From assembly GCF_003287935.1 (NCBI RefSeq), contig NZ_CP030287.1, positions 5,473,022 through 5,537,021 on the forward strand: a DNA stretch of 64,000 nt, in the 5' to 3' direction. Each line of letters begins with the position of its first letter. Position 1 is the first letter of the stretch. A program made the translations under genes and the position numbers. The stretch comes from Streptomyces sp. ICC1 (lineage in GTDB: Bacteria; Actinomycetota; Actinomycetes; Streptomycetales; Streptomycetaceae). The notes under the pieces are model-generated. The model did not search any database, had not been told where the DNA came from, and saw only the letters and a list, made by a program, of their open reading frames with translations. Shown one piece after another: positions 40,086 to 48,817 of the stretch.

Positions 40086-40138
40086 TCCCGGGGCGGGGTC
40101 CAGACCGGCACTCCAGCGCCGCGGCGTCCGGGTGTGGG

Positions 40139-40188
40139 CCGTTCGGGGGGCAACTCGGCCCCCGTGGGCCCGCCTTCGCCCCGAACGG
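40139..40188 (+). terminator. Hairpin after siderophore gene 2
   Basis: CCGTTCGGGG (40139-40148) pairs with CCCCGAACGG (40179-40188), with an alternative inner CGGGGG/CCCCCG stem, in the gap between the stop at 40085 and the ATG at 40213. Confidence 0.5.
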
Positions 40189-40212
40189 GCACGGCGGTGG
40201 CAGGAAGGAGGG

Positions 40213-41733
40213 ATGAGCCTCCACCGCCGCCAGGTCCTCGCGGCCGGCGCCGCCGGCGCACTCGCCTCCCTCGGCGCGGCGGGCCGGCGCGCTCGGGACC
40301 CGGACTTCGGCGCGCTGGCCCGCTCCCTCGACGGCCGGGTGGTGACGGCGGCCGACCCGGACTACGCCGAAGCCCGCAGGCTCTTCCAGCCCCGCTACGA
40401 CACGGTTCGGCCGGGCGCGGTGGCCTACCCCGCGCACCCGGGCGACGTGGCCGCCTGCCTGGACTTCGCCCGGCGCTCGGCCGTCCCCGTGGTGCCGCGC
40501 GGCGGCGGACACGGCTACGCCGGCTGGTCCACCCGCGAGGGCGGGCTCGTGATCGACGCGGGGGCCATGGCGGAGGTCTCCGCCTCCGGAACCGACGTGC
40601 GGATCGGCGCGGGCGCCCGGCTCGGCGAGGTGAACGCCGCCCTCGCCGCCCGGGGCCTGGCCGTGCCGGCCGGGCTGTGCCCCTCCGTCGGCATCGCCGG
40701 GCTCACCCTCGGCGGCGGGCTGGGCCTGGCCTCCCGGTTCCACGGCGCCACCTGCGACCGGCTCACCGGGGCGACCGTCGTGACCCCCGACGGGACGGTC
40801 CGCGAGGTCGGCGCCGACGACGACCCGGCGCTGTTCTGGGCCCTGCGCGGCGGCGGGGGCGGCAACTTCGGCGTGGTCACCGGCTTCCGCTTCCTCGCCC
40901 ATCCCGTCGGCGCCTGCGCGTTCGCCGAGCTGCACTGGGCCCCGGCCGACTCGGCCGCCGTCCTGCGCGGCTGGCAGCGCTGGCTCGCGGCGCTCCCGGA
41001 CCCGTTCTGGAGCCAGGTGGAGTTCACCGTCGACGGCGGCCCGGTCGGTGCACCGGCGCTGCGGGTGCTCTGCCTGGAGGGCGGGCGCGGTGAGCTGGAG
41101 CGGCAGCTGACCCGCCTGTCCGACCTGGCCGGGCGGCCGCCGCGGGACAGCTGGACCGTGGTGCGGAGCCACGGGGACACCGTCCGGGCCATGTCGGGCT
41201 GCCTCGACCTGGGCCCCGCCGAGTGCCGGCTCCCCGGCACCCTGCCCGGACACGACCCCCGGGGGCGCCTCGGCCGCGACTCCTACGCCGCCCGCTCGGA
41301 CTTCTGGGCCCCCCGCGGGCTGACGGAGCCGGCCGTGGCGGCGGTGCTCGCGGCCGTGGGGCGCTACGCCGGGAGCGTGCCGCGCGGCGGTTTCGGAGTG
41401 GTCCAGTTCGACGGTGTGTGCGGCGGCGCCCTCAACCGGACCGCGCCCACCGCCACCGCCTTCGCGCACCGCTCCGCCGGCTTCCTCGCGCAGTACCTCG
41501 CCTACTGGCCGGCTCCGGCGACGGCGGCCGACATCGGCCGGCACCAGGGCTGGCTCGACTCGCTCTGGCAGGACCTGCGGCCCTGGGCGAGCGGGTCCGC
41601 GTACCAGAACTACGCCGACCCGAAGCTGGCCGGCTGGCGCGATGCCTACTACGGGCCGAATCTGGCCCGCCTCGAGGAGGTCCGGCGCGCCTACGACCCC
41701 GACCGGCTCTTCCGCTTCCCGCAGGCTGTGTAA
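40213..41733 (+). CDS. FAD-linked oxidase of the berberine-bridge type, Tat-exported
   Basis: A 506-residue flavoenzyme. The N-terminus HRRQVLAAGAAGALASLGAAG is a twin-arginine signal. The PCMH-type FAD domain contains RGGGHGYAGWST (His100) and GLCPSVGIAG (Cys156), the two residues that bind FAD covalently in bicovalent oxidases, then TLGGGLGLASR and the C-terminal BBE motif YQNYADPKLAGW...YYGPNLARLEEVRRAYDPDRLF. Such enzymes oxidise sugars, alkaloids or polyketides outside the cell; the substrate is unknown. GAAGGAGG directly before the ATG gives strong initiation. The protease gene starts 10 bases after its stop. Confidence 0.91.
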   Translation: MSLHRRQVLAAGAAGALASLGAAGRRARDPDFGALARSLDGRVVTAADPDYAEARRLFQPRYDTVRPGAVAYPAHPGDVAACLDFARRSAVPVVPRGGGHGYAGWSTREGGLVIDAGAMAEVSASGTDVRIGAGARLGEVNAALAARGLAVPAGLCPSVGIAGLTLGGGLGLASRFHGATCDRLTGATVVTPDGTVREVGADDDPALFWALRGGGGGNFGVVTGFRFLAHPVGACAFAELHWAPADSAAVLRGWQRWLAALPDPFWSQVEFTVDGGPVGAPALRVLCLEGGRGELERQLTRLSDLAGRPPRDSWTVVRSHGDTVRAMSGCLDLGPAECRLPGTLPGHDPRGRLGRDSYAARSDFWAPRGLTEPAVAAVLAAVGRYAGSVPRGGFGVVQFDGVCGGALNRTAPTATAFAHRSAGFLAQYLAYWPAPATAADIGRHQGWLDSLWQDLRPWASGSAYQNYADPKLAGWRDAYYGPNLARLEEVRRAYDPDRLFRFPQAV

Positions 41734-41743
41734 GGAGACCGAC

Positions 41744-42685
41744 GTGCGACGAGTGTTGACGGTGGCGGCCATGACGGCCGGCCTGCTGCTCCCCGGCGGG
41801 CCGCTGCCCGTCGCCGAGGCCGGGAACGCCCCGGCCCCGGCCCTGGCCCCTGCCCCGGCTCCGGCCGGCCGGTGGTCGGCCCGGGAGGCGGAGTCCTTCT
41901 GGACCCCCGACCGGATGGCGTCCGCCGTCCCGGTCACCCGCGGCGGCGCCCCGGCGGCGGGCGACGGGACCGGACAGGACTTCGACGGGATCCCGGTCGT
42001 CGGGCGGATGTTCGTCATGAAGGGCGGCGGCGCGTACTTCTGCACCGCGAGCGTGGTCGCCTCCCCCGGCCGCGACCTGGTGCTCAGCGCGGCGCACTGC
42101 CTGCTGGGGACCGACGCCCGGCAGGTGGCCTTCGTACCGCAGTACACGGCCGGGAACCCGCAGCCGTACGGGATGTTCCCCATTCTGCGCGACTCCGCAG
42201 GCCGCTCCAAGGTGTGGATCGATCCGCGCTACCGGCAGCTCGGCGCGGACCGGGGCGCCACCCTCGACGTGGCCTTCGCCCAGGTCGGCCCCGATGCCGA
42301 CGGGTTCCCGGTGGAGGACGTCGTGGGCGGCAACCGGCTGGTCACCGGAGCCGCGTACGCGCACAAGAAGGTGTCGCTGATCGGCTATCCGGCCGCGGCG
42401 GCCCGGCCGCGGCTGTGCGTGAACCGGACGACGAAGTTCACCAGCGCCGATCCGGGGATCCCGGGATCGTTCCTGCGGATCGACTGCACCGGCTATCCGG
42501 GCGGGACCAGCGGCGGTCCGTTCCTGACCGGCTACGACGAGCGGACCGAGACGGGCGACGTGGTCGGGGTCATCGGCGGCTGGAAGACGGGCGGGGACAC
42601 CCCCGACACCTCCTACAGCTCCTACTTCGGCCCCGAGATCAGGAAGTTGTACGAGACGGCTCTCGCCGGGGCGCGGGTGGCGTGA
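41744..42685 (+). CDS. Secreted trypsin-like serine protease (S1 family)
   Basis: A 313-residue protein. The signal peptide covers residues 1 to about 26, followed by an Ala/Pro-rich propeptide-like linker. The chymotrypsin-fold triad is His in LVLSAAHCLLG, Asp in LDVAFAQVG and Ser in YPGGTSGGPF. Extra Cys pairs (FCTAS with AAHC, LCVNR with RIDCTG) fit disulfides of exported proteases. The GTG at 41744 follows AAGGAG at 41732-41737 and lies 10 bases after the FAD oxidase gene, so the two are probably co-transcribed. Its last 47 bases overlap a convergent small gene. Confidence 0.9.
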   Translation: MRRVLTVAAMTAGLLLPGGPLPVAEAGNAPAPALAPAPAPAGRWSAREAESFWTPDRMASAVPVTRGGAPAAGDGTGQDFDGIPVVGRMFVMKGGGAYFCTASVVASPGRDLVLSAAHCLLGTDARQVAFVPQYTAGNPQPYGMFPILRDSAGRSKVWIDPRYRQLGADRGATLDVAFAQVGPDADGFPVEDVVGGNRLVTGAAYAHKKVSLIGYPAAAARPRLCVNRTTKFTSADPGIPGSFLRIDCTGYPGGTSGGPFLTGYDERTETGDVVGVIGGWKTGGDTPDTSYSSYFGPEIRKLYETALAGARVA

Positions 42686-43031
42686 GCACCCGCACCCAGC
42701 GGGTGCGGCGCGGGTTGCCCACCGTGCGCGGGGTCTCCGGCAGCCCCTGCGCGGTCAGCGGCTCGGCGGGGGCGAGGCCGAGCTGGCGGCGCAGGTCGGC
42801 GAGGGCGGTGTGGACCGGCCCGAGGATGACCTCGGCGCGCGGGTGGGCGTGGGCCAGGGCGTGCGCGGCCGTCTCGATGGCCTCGGCGGCGTCCTCGGCG
42901 GCGCCGCGGCTCCAGCCGCCGGGCGCGGCGTGCCCCCAGGGCGCGATCGTGTCGTAGAGGTGGCAGGCGGCATCGGCCACGGCGTCGGCCCGTTCCCCGA
43001 CGCCGGGCGCCGCGATGATCGGCAGCTCCAT
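42639..43031 (-). CDS. Small helical protein of unknown function
   Basis: A 130-residue protein, Ala/His/Arg-rich and mostly helical: MELPIIAAPGVGERADAVAD, ACHLYDTIAPWG, EAIETAAHALAHAHPRAE, VHTALADLRRQLGL. There is no signal peptide and no known motif. Codon use is good on this strand, and the ATG directly follows a hairpin that ends the AEC gene upstream of it. Its 3' end overlaps the protease gene by 47 bases on the opposite strand, so the last residues may be poorly constrained. Confidence 0.65.
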   Translation of the reverse strand: MELPIIAAPGVGERADAVADAACHLYDTIAPWGHAAPGGWSRGAAEDAAEAIETAAHALAHAHPRAEVILGPVHTALADLRRQLGLAPAEPLTAQGLPETPRTVGNPRRTRWVRVLTPPAPRREPSRTTS

Positions 43032-43051
43032 GCCCGGTCAACGAGCGGAGC

Positions 43052-43080
43052 CCGCCGGGGGAACGACGGTCCCCCGGCGG
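43052..43080 (-). terminator. Terminator of AEC transporter gene
   Basis: A perfect 10-bp stem CCGCCGGGGG/CCCCCGGCGG with a 9-base loop, 16 bases past the stop of the minus-strand transporter. Confidence 0.7.
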
Positions 43081-43095
43081 ATCGGCGGCCGGGGT

Positions 43096-44043
43096 CTACC
43101 GCGGCACGGCCTGCAGCCACAGGGGGAGCAGCAGGAGGGACACCAGGGAGCTCTTGATCACGACGGCGGCGGAGAGGTCCACGCCCACGTCGTAGCGCTG
43201 GGCGAAGATGAAGGTGTTCTGCGGCGTCGGCATCGCGGCGATCAGCACGAGGTAGGTGAGCCAGTCGCCCCGGACCCCGAACAGCCCCCCGCACACCGCC
43301 CAGGCCAGCAGCGGGAAGAGCACGCATTTGAAGCCGATGAGCGCCAGTTCCTCGCGCGTGGTGCCCCGGAGGCCGAGGCCGATGCCGCCGAGGTGGAGGC
43401 CGAGGGCGAAGAGCGCCACCGGGGAGGCGCTGTCACCGACGAAGGCGGCCCCGTCCAGGACGGCTCCGGGCACGCGCACGGAGAGCAGGTTGAGCAGGAT
43501 CCCGGCGTTGCAGGCGAGCACCAGCGGGGTGACCAGCGAGGAGCCGACGGCCCGGGCGAGGCGCTGTCCGGTGCTGCCGGCGCCCGGGCCGCCGCGGCCC
43601 AGTTCCATGATGGAGATGACCACGAGCGACAGGACGCACACCTGGAAGAGCAGGACCGGGAAGATCGGCGCCGCCGTCCCGAAGAAGGTGATGAAGACGG
43701 GGACCGCGAAGTAGGCGGTGTTGACCTGGACCCCGGCCATCACCCGCAGCGCCACGGCGCGCGGCTCCCGCAGTCCGGCCAGTGCCGTGGCGGCGGCGAC
43801 GGCCGCGACCGCGAGGCCGGCGGCGGCCGCGTAGCCGCCGATGGCCCGCCAGTCGAAGAGGGCGCCGAGGTCAGCGGTGTAGATGTTGCCGAACAGGTAG
43901 CACGGGACGGCGAAGAGGAAGGCGTAGTCGGCGAAGGCCTTGGAGGCCTCGGCGGGCACCGCCTTGCGACGCGCGAGCAGCACCCCGGCACCGAAGGCCA
44001 GTACGACCGGTATCAGCTTCTCGAGTGCGGCTGCCCCGCCCAT
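43096..44043 (-). CDS. AEC-family (auxin efflux carrier-like) transporter
   Basis: A 315-residue integral membrane protein with about ten helices in two five-helix halves: LEKLIPVVLAFGAGVLLARR at the start, FAVPCYLFGNIY, VQVNTAYFAVPVFITFFG, GSSLVTPLVLACNAGILLNLL, FALGLHLGG, and AAMPTPQNTFIFAQRYDVG, a common AEC segment near the end. The family exports or takes up organic acids such as malate or malonate. ATG 44043 is preferred over 44076 because the first helix begins 5 residues after it and GGGGGAG precedes it. It is transcribed away from the MerR-type promoter at 44138. Confidence 0.88.
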   Translation of the reverse strand: MGGAAALEKLIPVVLAFGAGVLLARRKAVPAEASKAFADYAFLFAVPCYLFGNIYTADLGALFDWRAIGGYAAAAGLAVAAVAAATALAGLREPRAVALRVMAGVQVNTAYFAVPVFITFFGTAAPIFPVLLFQVCVLSLVVISIMELGRGGPGAGSTGQRLARAVGSSLVTPLVLACNAGILLNLLSVRVPGAVLDGAAFVGDSASPVALFALGLHLGGIGLGLRGTTREELALIGFKCVLFPLLAWAVCGGLFGVRGDWLTYLVLIAAMPTPQNTFIFAQRYDVGVDLSAAVVIKSSLVSLLLLPLWLQAVPR

Positions 44044-44137
44044 GTGTGCCCGCTCCCCCGCCGCTCCCGTGATCATCTCGGCCGGGCGCAGTCTATGCCG
44101 CCCGTGTCAGGGGCCCCGCGGAGCACCGCACGCGGGC

Positions 44138-44168
44138 TTGACCCTGACGTGCGGGTCAGGGTTTGGCG
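44138..44168 (+). promoter_or_regulatory. MerR-type promoter/operator
   Basis: TTGACC (-35, 44138-44143) and TTGGCG (44163-44168) are 19 bases apart, with the perfect inverted repeat CCCTGAC-GTGCGG-GTCAGGG (44142-44161) filling the spacer. This is the classic layout for a MerR activator, and a MerR gene follows at 45069. Confidence 0.75.
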
Positions 44169-44230
44169 TCGGCGCACCCACCCGGTGGCCGCCCGCTCGT
44201 GCCGCCGGCCACGCCGTGCCGAGGAGCCCG

Positions 44231-45050
44231 ATGAGGTGACCCGCTGGTCGGGCCCGCCGTCGGCGAGGTCCTCGCCGCGCCGGCCGACAGCCCGTTGCGT
44301 CCCGGCGAGCTCGTCTCGCACATGCTCGGCTGGCGGGAGTACGCCCTGGTGGCCGCGGCCGGCTGCACCCCGCTGGGCGACGCGCTGCCCGATCCCGTCG
44401 CGCACCTCGCCCAGGGGTCGGCCCCGTACGGCGCGCTGACCCGGCTCGCCGCGATCCGCCCCGGGGACAGCGTCCTGGTCACCGGTGCGGCCGGCGCGGT
44501 GGGCACGCTGGCGGGCCAGACGGCCCGGCTGCTGGGTGCGGGCCGGGTGATCGGCACCACCGGGTCCCCGGACAAGGCCGAACGACTCGTCGCCGAACTG
44601 GGCTACGACGCGGTCGTCCTGCGGGGCGCCGCGCGGCCGTTCGCGGAGCGGCTCGCCGGGGCCGCGCCCGGGGGGATCGACGTACTGCTGGACACGGTGG
44701 GCGGCGAGCAACTGGCCGCGGCCGTCGGCGCCGCCCGGCAGGGCGCGCGCTTCGCGCCCGTCGGCGCGCTCTCCGGGCAGCTGGCCGCGGGCCGGGCCGG
44801 GGGCAGCGCGCCGGTGGAGATCGACGCCTTCCGCCTGGTCGTCAAGGGCATCTCGCTGCGCGGGTACAGCGGAGCGGACCACCCGGACGTGGAGGAGGAG
44901 TGGACCGGGCGCTTCGGCGCCTGGCTGCGCGCCGGCGACATCCGGTTCCCGCACGTGCGGATCCCGGGCATCGATTCGGCTCCGCGGGCGTTGCAGGAGT
45001 TGGTCGAAGGACGGCACTTCGGTGCCGTTGTGGTGGAGTTGCGGGGGTAG
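44231..45050 (+). pseudogene. Zinc-binding (MDR) oxidoreductase, N-terminally truncated
   Basis: From 44250 the frame encodes an NADP-dependent medium-chain reductase of the LTB4-dehydrogenase/YfmJ type: LVGPAVGEVLAAPADSP, LVSHMLGWREYALV, then the cofactor motif VLVTGAAGAVGTLAGQTARL, GGIDVLLDTVGGEQ and a complete C-terminus. About 70 N-terminal residues of the family are missing. GAGGAG at 44221 and ATG 44231 are well placed, but that ATG runs into TGA after two codons, and the reductase frame has no ATG or GTG before a stop. TTG 44295 could start a 251-residue form. A deletion of about 200 bases just after the start codon explains this best. Confidence 0.7.
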
Positions 45051-45068
45051 GGCGGGGAGTGGCGCGGG

Positions 45069-45419
45069 ATGCGGATCGGTGAAGCGGCGGCGGCAGCGGG
45101 GACCACGCCCAGGGCCCTGCGGTTCTACGAACAGCGCGGGCTGCTCGTCCCGCAGGGGCGCAGCCCCGCCGGCCAGCGGGAGTACGGGGCCGCGGACGTG
45201 GCCAGGATCCGGATCATCCGCGATCTGCTGGCCCACGGGTTCACCGTGGAGGATCTGCGCGGCGTCGCCGACCGGCTGCACCTGCTCGCGGCCGATCCGC
45301 CGCCGGCCTGTGGCTCCGGCGGGGTCGTCGGGCACCGGCTCGCCGTGCTCGACGCGCAGATCGAGCGGCTCACCCGGCTGCGCGAGGCCCTCGCCCGGCG
45401 GGCCGGAGCCGCCTCCTAG
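45069..45419 (+). CDS. MerR-family transcriptional regulator
   Basis: A 116-residue MerR protein. The helix-turn-helix is MRIGEAAAAAGTTPRALRFY, with the family EQRGLLVPQGRS, REYGAADVARIRIIRDLLAHG and VEDLRGVADRL. A dimerisation helix follows (AVLDAQIERLTRLREALARR). Two residues differ from metal-responsive MerR proteins: only one Cys (in PPPACGSGG) is present, so a redox or organic effector is more likely than metal. It starts 18 bases after the reductase gene and would act at the TTGACC-19-TTGGCG promoter. Its TAG stop belongs to the CTAG repeat. Confidence 0.9.
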   Translation: MRIGEAAAAAGTTPRALRFYEQRGLLVPQGRSPAGQREYGAADVARIRIIRDLLAHGFTVEDLRGVADRLHLLAADPPPACGSGGVVGHRLAVLDAQIERLTRLREALARRAGAAS

Positions 45420-45442
45420 GCCGTCTACTGCTGTGACCGGAA
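45416..45442. repeat. Partial CTAG repeat after MerR gene
   Basis: CTAGGCCGTCTA followed by CTGCTGTGACCGGAA matches the 54479 copy and the minus-strand right end of the 22536 element with one change (C for G in CTAG). Its first CTAG contains the stop codon of the MerR gene. Confidence 0.7.
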
Positions 45443-45475
45443 CGGGTCGCCGGGGGCGCATAGGCTGGACCGATC

Positions 45476-46816
45476 ATGAGCGAACGATCCCGATCCCGAT
45501 CCCGATCCGCGGCCGCCGCCAAAGCGGCCGTCGCCGCCGCCTCCGGCGCCGCCGCCCGGGCTCCGCGCGCGTTCGCGGTGGCGCTGCGCACGCCCGCGCG
45601 GGCCGCCGAGCCGCTGTTCGCGCAGGCGCCCAGGGCCTGGCAGCGGATGCTTCCGTACGCCGTGACCGCCGCGTGCGTGATGTCACTGCTGCCGGTGACG
45701 ATCGTGGTGCTGACCAACGACTACAAGGCGGGCGGCGGCTGGGCCGGCGCCCTGGCCGTGGCCCAGACCGTGCCGCTGATGCTCGCCGTGACCCGGCCGC
45801 TGCCCGCGTGGGGCATGGTCCTGTTCGCGGACACCGTCGGGGCCGTCGTGCTGACCGGGGCCGACGAGGTGTCCGGGCACTCCTGGCCGTGGACGCCGAT
45901 GGTGATCATCGGCTACCTGGTGCTGATGGCCTGTCTGGGGCTGCGCGAGTCCATCCGGACCCTGGTCGGGGTGTGGCTGGTGACCGGGGTGGTGGGGGCG
46001 CTGCTGAGCGCCTTCCACCCGGACGGGGCGACCAACACCGTCGCCCTGCTGTTCGTGCTGGCCGGTGTCGTGCTCGCGCTGACGGGAGCACTGCGCGGGC
46101 TCGGCGACGCCCGGCAGAAGATCGCGGAGCAGGAGAGCATCAGCGAGGCCGAGCGGGCCCGGCGCACCCTGCTGGAGGAACGGGCCCGGATCGCCCGCGA
46201 GTTGCACGACGTGGTCGCCCACCACATGTCGGTGATCACGGTGCAGGCCGACTCCGCGCCCTACCGGCTGCCCGGCATGGCGGAGCCGGTGCGGGAGGAG
46301 TTCGCCGCGATCGCGGCGAGCGCCCGCGAGTCGCTGGGCGAGATGCGGCGGCTGCTGACGGTGCTGCGCGGGGACGAGGCGGGCGGTGGCGACCGGGCCC
46401 CGCAGCCCGGGATCGGCCGGCTCCAGCAGCTGGTGGAGGCGACCGTACGGGCGGGGCAGCCGGTGGAGTTGGCGCTGGCCGCGGGGGCGGCGGAGGCGGC
46501 GTCCCCGGCCGTGGACCTGTCCGCGTACCGGATCGTGCAGGAAGCCCTCGCCAATGTGGTGCGGCACGCGCCGGGGGCGCCGACCCGGGTGTCGGTGACC
46601 TTCGACGCCGAAGAGGTCCTCGTGCTCGTGGTCAACGGCCCGGCGCGGGACGCGGTGGTGGCGCTGGAGACCTCGGGCACCGGGCACGGTCTGGTGGGGA
46701 TGCGCGAGCGCGTACGGTTGACGGGCGGGACGCTGGACACCGGTCCGCTGCCCGACGGCGGCTTCCGGGTCGCCGCCCGCCTACCCCTGGACACCCCGGC
46801 AGAGGAACAGAGTTGA
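45476..46816 (+). CDS. Sensor histidine kinase, NarL/DesK type
   Basis: A 446-residue membrane kinase. The first 55 residues are basic and Ala-rich, then four or five hydrophobic helices span about 58-215. The HisKA_3 dimerisation box is ERARIARELHDVVAHHMSVI with phospho-acceptor His244, and the ATPase domain (about 330-440) has DLSAYRIVQEALANVVRHAP and GTGHGLVGMRERV. It autophosphorylates and passes the phosphate to the next gene's product, whose TTG start overlaps its TGA. The signal is unknown. Confidence 0.92.
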   Translation: MSERSRSRSRSAAAAKAAVAAASGAAARAPRAFAVALRTPARAAEPLFAQAPRAWQRMLPYAVTAACVMSLLPVTIVVLTNDYKAGGGWAGALAVAQTVPLMLAVTRPLPAWGMVLFADTVGAVVLTGADEVSGHSWPWTPMVIIGYLVLMACLGLRESIRTLVGVWLVTGVVGALLSAFHPDGATNTVALLFVLAGVVLALTGALRGLGDARQKIAEQESISEAERARRTLLEERARIARELHDVVAHHMSVITVQADSAPYRLPGMAEPVREEFAAIAASARESLGEMRRLLTVLRGDEAGGGDRAPQPGIGRLQQLVEATVRAGQPVELALAAGAAEAASPAVDLSAYRIVQEALANVVRHAPGAPTRVSVTFDAEEVLVLVVNGPARDAVVALETSGTGHGLVGMRERVRLTGGTLDTGPLPDGGFRVAARLPLDTPAEEQS

Positions 46817-47496
46817 CCATCCGCGTGATCATCGTCGACGACCAGGCCATGGTGCGGGCGGGGTTCGCCGCGCTGCTGTCGGCGCAGGCCGACATCGACG
46901 TGGTGGGCGAGGCGCCCGACGGGCGGGCCGGCGTCCAGGTCTCGCGCACCGTCCACCCCGACGTGGTCCTGATGGACGTCCGAATGCCGGAGATGGACGG
47001 GCTGAGCGCCGCCCGTGAACTCCTCGATCCGCCACCGGGCGTGGTGCACCGGCCGAAGGTGCTGATGCTGACCACCTTCGACATCGACGACTACGTGTAC
47101 GAGGCCCTGCGCGCGGGGGCCTCCGGGTTCCTGCTGAAGGACGCCCCGCCGGCGGACCTGATCGCGGCGGTCCGGGTGGTCGCCTCGGGCGACGCGCTGC
47201 TCGCGCCGTCGGTGACCCGGCGGCTCATCGCGGACTTCGTCGAACGGCGGCCGGCGGCGCGGGGGAACCCGGCGCTGCGGCTGAACGGGCTGACCCCGCG
47301 TGAGACCGAGGTACTGGAGCTCATCGCGCGCGGGCTGTCGAACCAGGAGATCGCCGGGCACCTGGTGCTCGCCGAGCAGACGGTCAAGACCCACATCGGT
47401 CGGGTGCTGGGCAAGCTGGACCTGCGGGACCGGGCCCAGGCCGTGATCTTCGCCTACGAGGCGGGCCTGGTGCGGCCGGGCGACACGAAGGCCTGA
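46813..47496 (+). CDS. NarL-family response regulator
   Basis: A 227-residue DNA-binding response regulator, the partner of the kinase. The receiver domain covers about 1-125, with acidic pocket IIVDDQ, phospho-acceptor Asp55 (VVLMDVRMPEMDG) and Lys in FLLKDAPP. The LuxR-type helix-turn-helix is at about 160-220 (LTPRETEVLELIARGLSNQEI, then EQTVKTHIGRVLGKL). The TTG at 46813 overlaps the kinase stop; GTG 46825 is possible. The gene ends directly at a long 13-bp tandem repeat. Confidence 0.92.
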   Translation: MTIRVIIVDDQAMVRAGFAALLSAQADIDVVGEAPDGRAGVQVSRTVHPDVVLMDVRMPEMDGLSAARELLDPPPGVVHRPKVLMLTTFDIDDYVYEALRAGASGFLLKDAPPADLIAAVRVVASGDALLAPSVTRRLIADFVERRPAARGNPALRLNGLTPRETEVLELIARGLSNQEIAGHLVLAEQTVKTHIGRVLGKLDLRDRAQAVIFAYEAGLVRPGDTKA

Positions 47497-47650
47497 CCTC
47501 GGGTCCGGGCCTCGGGTCCGGGCCTCGGGTCCGGGCCTCGGGTCCGGGCCTCGGGTCCGGGCCTCGGGTCCGGGCCTCGGGTCCGGCCTCCGTTCCGGAC
47601 TCCGTTCCGGACTCGGTCCGGCCTCCGCTCCGGCCTCCGTTCCGGCCTCG
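47497..47650. repeat. 13-bp tandem repeat, seven perfect copies plus decayed units
   Basis: CCTCGGGTCCGGG is repeated at 47497, 47510, 47523, 47536, 47549, 47562 and 47575 (the last partial), followed by about five degenerate units of the CCTCCGTTCCGG type to about 47650. It begins at the base after the response-regulator stop. The remaining bases to 47773 should hold the promoter of the next operon. Confidence 0.9.
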
Positions 47651-47773
47651 GCGGCCCGGCTCTCTCCTCCACCCCCTACCGGGGTATGACATCCGACTTG
47701 GCTCCACGGTCCGACGCCCCCGCGGGTACCTCCTTCCTACCTTCCTCCTCGTCACGAGGAGAGGAGAAGGGGC

Positions 47774-48817
47774 ATGCGCCGCTTCGCAAGGACACTGACC
47801 ACGGCCGCATTCGCGGCGGCCGTCGTCGCGGGGACCGCGGGATGGGCCTCCGCCGACGCCCAGACGGCCGTCACCGGGCCGCCGCCCGGCGCCGCCGCCT
47901 GGCGGGCCGACACCGTGTCCGGGCAGCCGCTGCCGGATCCGGCACGGGCGACGCCGCGCGAGGTCGCGCGGTTCTTCGCCGCGCTGGACGGCGTGCGGGC
48001 CCAAGGCCTCGTACGGTCCCACCCGCTGGTGGTGGGCAACCTGGACGGGGCCCCGCCGCCCCTCAGGTACGAGGCCAACCGGCTGGCCGTCCTGGCCTCG
48101 GGCCAGGCCCGCTTCGCCTCGCTCGCCGCGCCCGGCCGGCAGATCCTGGCCTTCGACCCGCGCGGTCGGGGCACGGTCGCCGAGGTGTTCGGGGACCTGG
48201 AGCGGGCCGCGCACATCTCGGTGGTCGTGCCGGGTTCGGACAACGACGCCACCACCTACGACCGCGGGCGGGCCGCGTACACCGGCCCGGCGGGCATGGC
48301 CCGCTCGCTGCGGGCCGCCACCTCGGACGCGGCCGCCGTCATCGCGTGGACCGGCTACTCCACGCCCGTCGGCGTGGGACTGGACACGGCGCAGGGCCGG
48401 CTGGCCGAGGCGGGCGCGGTCCGCCTCGCACGCTTCACCGACGGGCTCGACGCGGTCGGCGCACCCGACCCGGTGCTCTTCTGCCACAGCTACGGCTCGG
48501 TGGTCTGCGGACTGGCCGCCCGGCACACGGACGCCACCGACATCGTCGCGTTCGGATCTCCCGGAATGCGGGCCGACAGCGTCGCGGGGCTGCGCACCGG
48601 AGCCCGCGTATGGGCGGCGCGCGGACCCTCCGACTGGATCTCCGACGTGCCCAACGTGGAGTTCGCCGGGCTCGGCCACGGCGCCGACCCCACCTCGCCG
48701 GCCTTCGGCGCCCGCCGGGTCCCCGCCGCCGACGTGGCCGGACACACCGGCTACCTCACCCCCGGCACCCAGTCCCTGAAGGCCTTCGCCTCGATCGCGA
48801 CGGGAGACACCCGATGA
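47774..48817 (+). CDS. Secreted alpha/beta-hydrolase (DUF1023 type)
   Basis: A 347-residue exported hydrolase. The signal peptide covers residues 1 to about 27 (ending ASA). A helical region with [20 protein letters not shown] follows, then the alpha/beta-hydrolase core: [31 protein letters not shown], the nucleophile elbow CHSYGS (Ser near residue 239), [29 protein letters not shown], and a late His in [12 protein letters not shown]. These are hallmarks of actinobacterial DUF1023 proteins; the substrate is unknown. GAAGGGG precedes the ATG. It overlaps the acyltransferase gene by ATGA, so the two work as a unit. Confidence 0.9.
   Translation: MRRFARTLTTAAFAAAVVAGTAGWASADAQTAVTGPPPGAAAWRADTVSGQPLPDPARATPREVARFFAALDGVRAQGLVRSHPLVVGNLDGAPPPLRYEANRLAVLASGQARFASLAAPGRQILAFDPRGRGTVAEVFGDLERAAHISVVVPGSDNDATTYDRGRAAYTGPAGMARSLRAATSDAAAVIAWTGYSTPVGVGLDTAQGRLAEAGAVRLARFTDGLDAVGAPDPVLFCHSYGSVVCGLAARHTDATDIVAFGSPGMRADSVAGLRTGARVWAARGPSDWISDVPNVEFAGLGHGADPTSPAFGARRVPAADVAGHTGYLTPGTQSLKAFASIATGDTR

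Noticed and set aside
36767..44043. A complete siderophore or natural-product gene cluster
   Set aside because: Only the two NIS synthetases belong together with confidence; the oxidase, protease and AEC transporter have no demonstrated link.
43015..44439. A 474-residue plus-strand protein opposite the AEC transporter
   Set aside because: It is an antisense shadow rich in Asp/Glu/Gly/His; the minus strand has the clear membrane protein.
47497..47650. CRISPR-like array
   Set aside because: The repeats are 13 bases, directly adjacent without spacers, and there is no cas gene.
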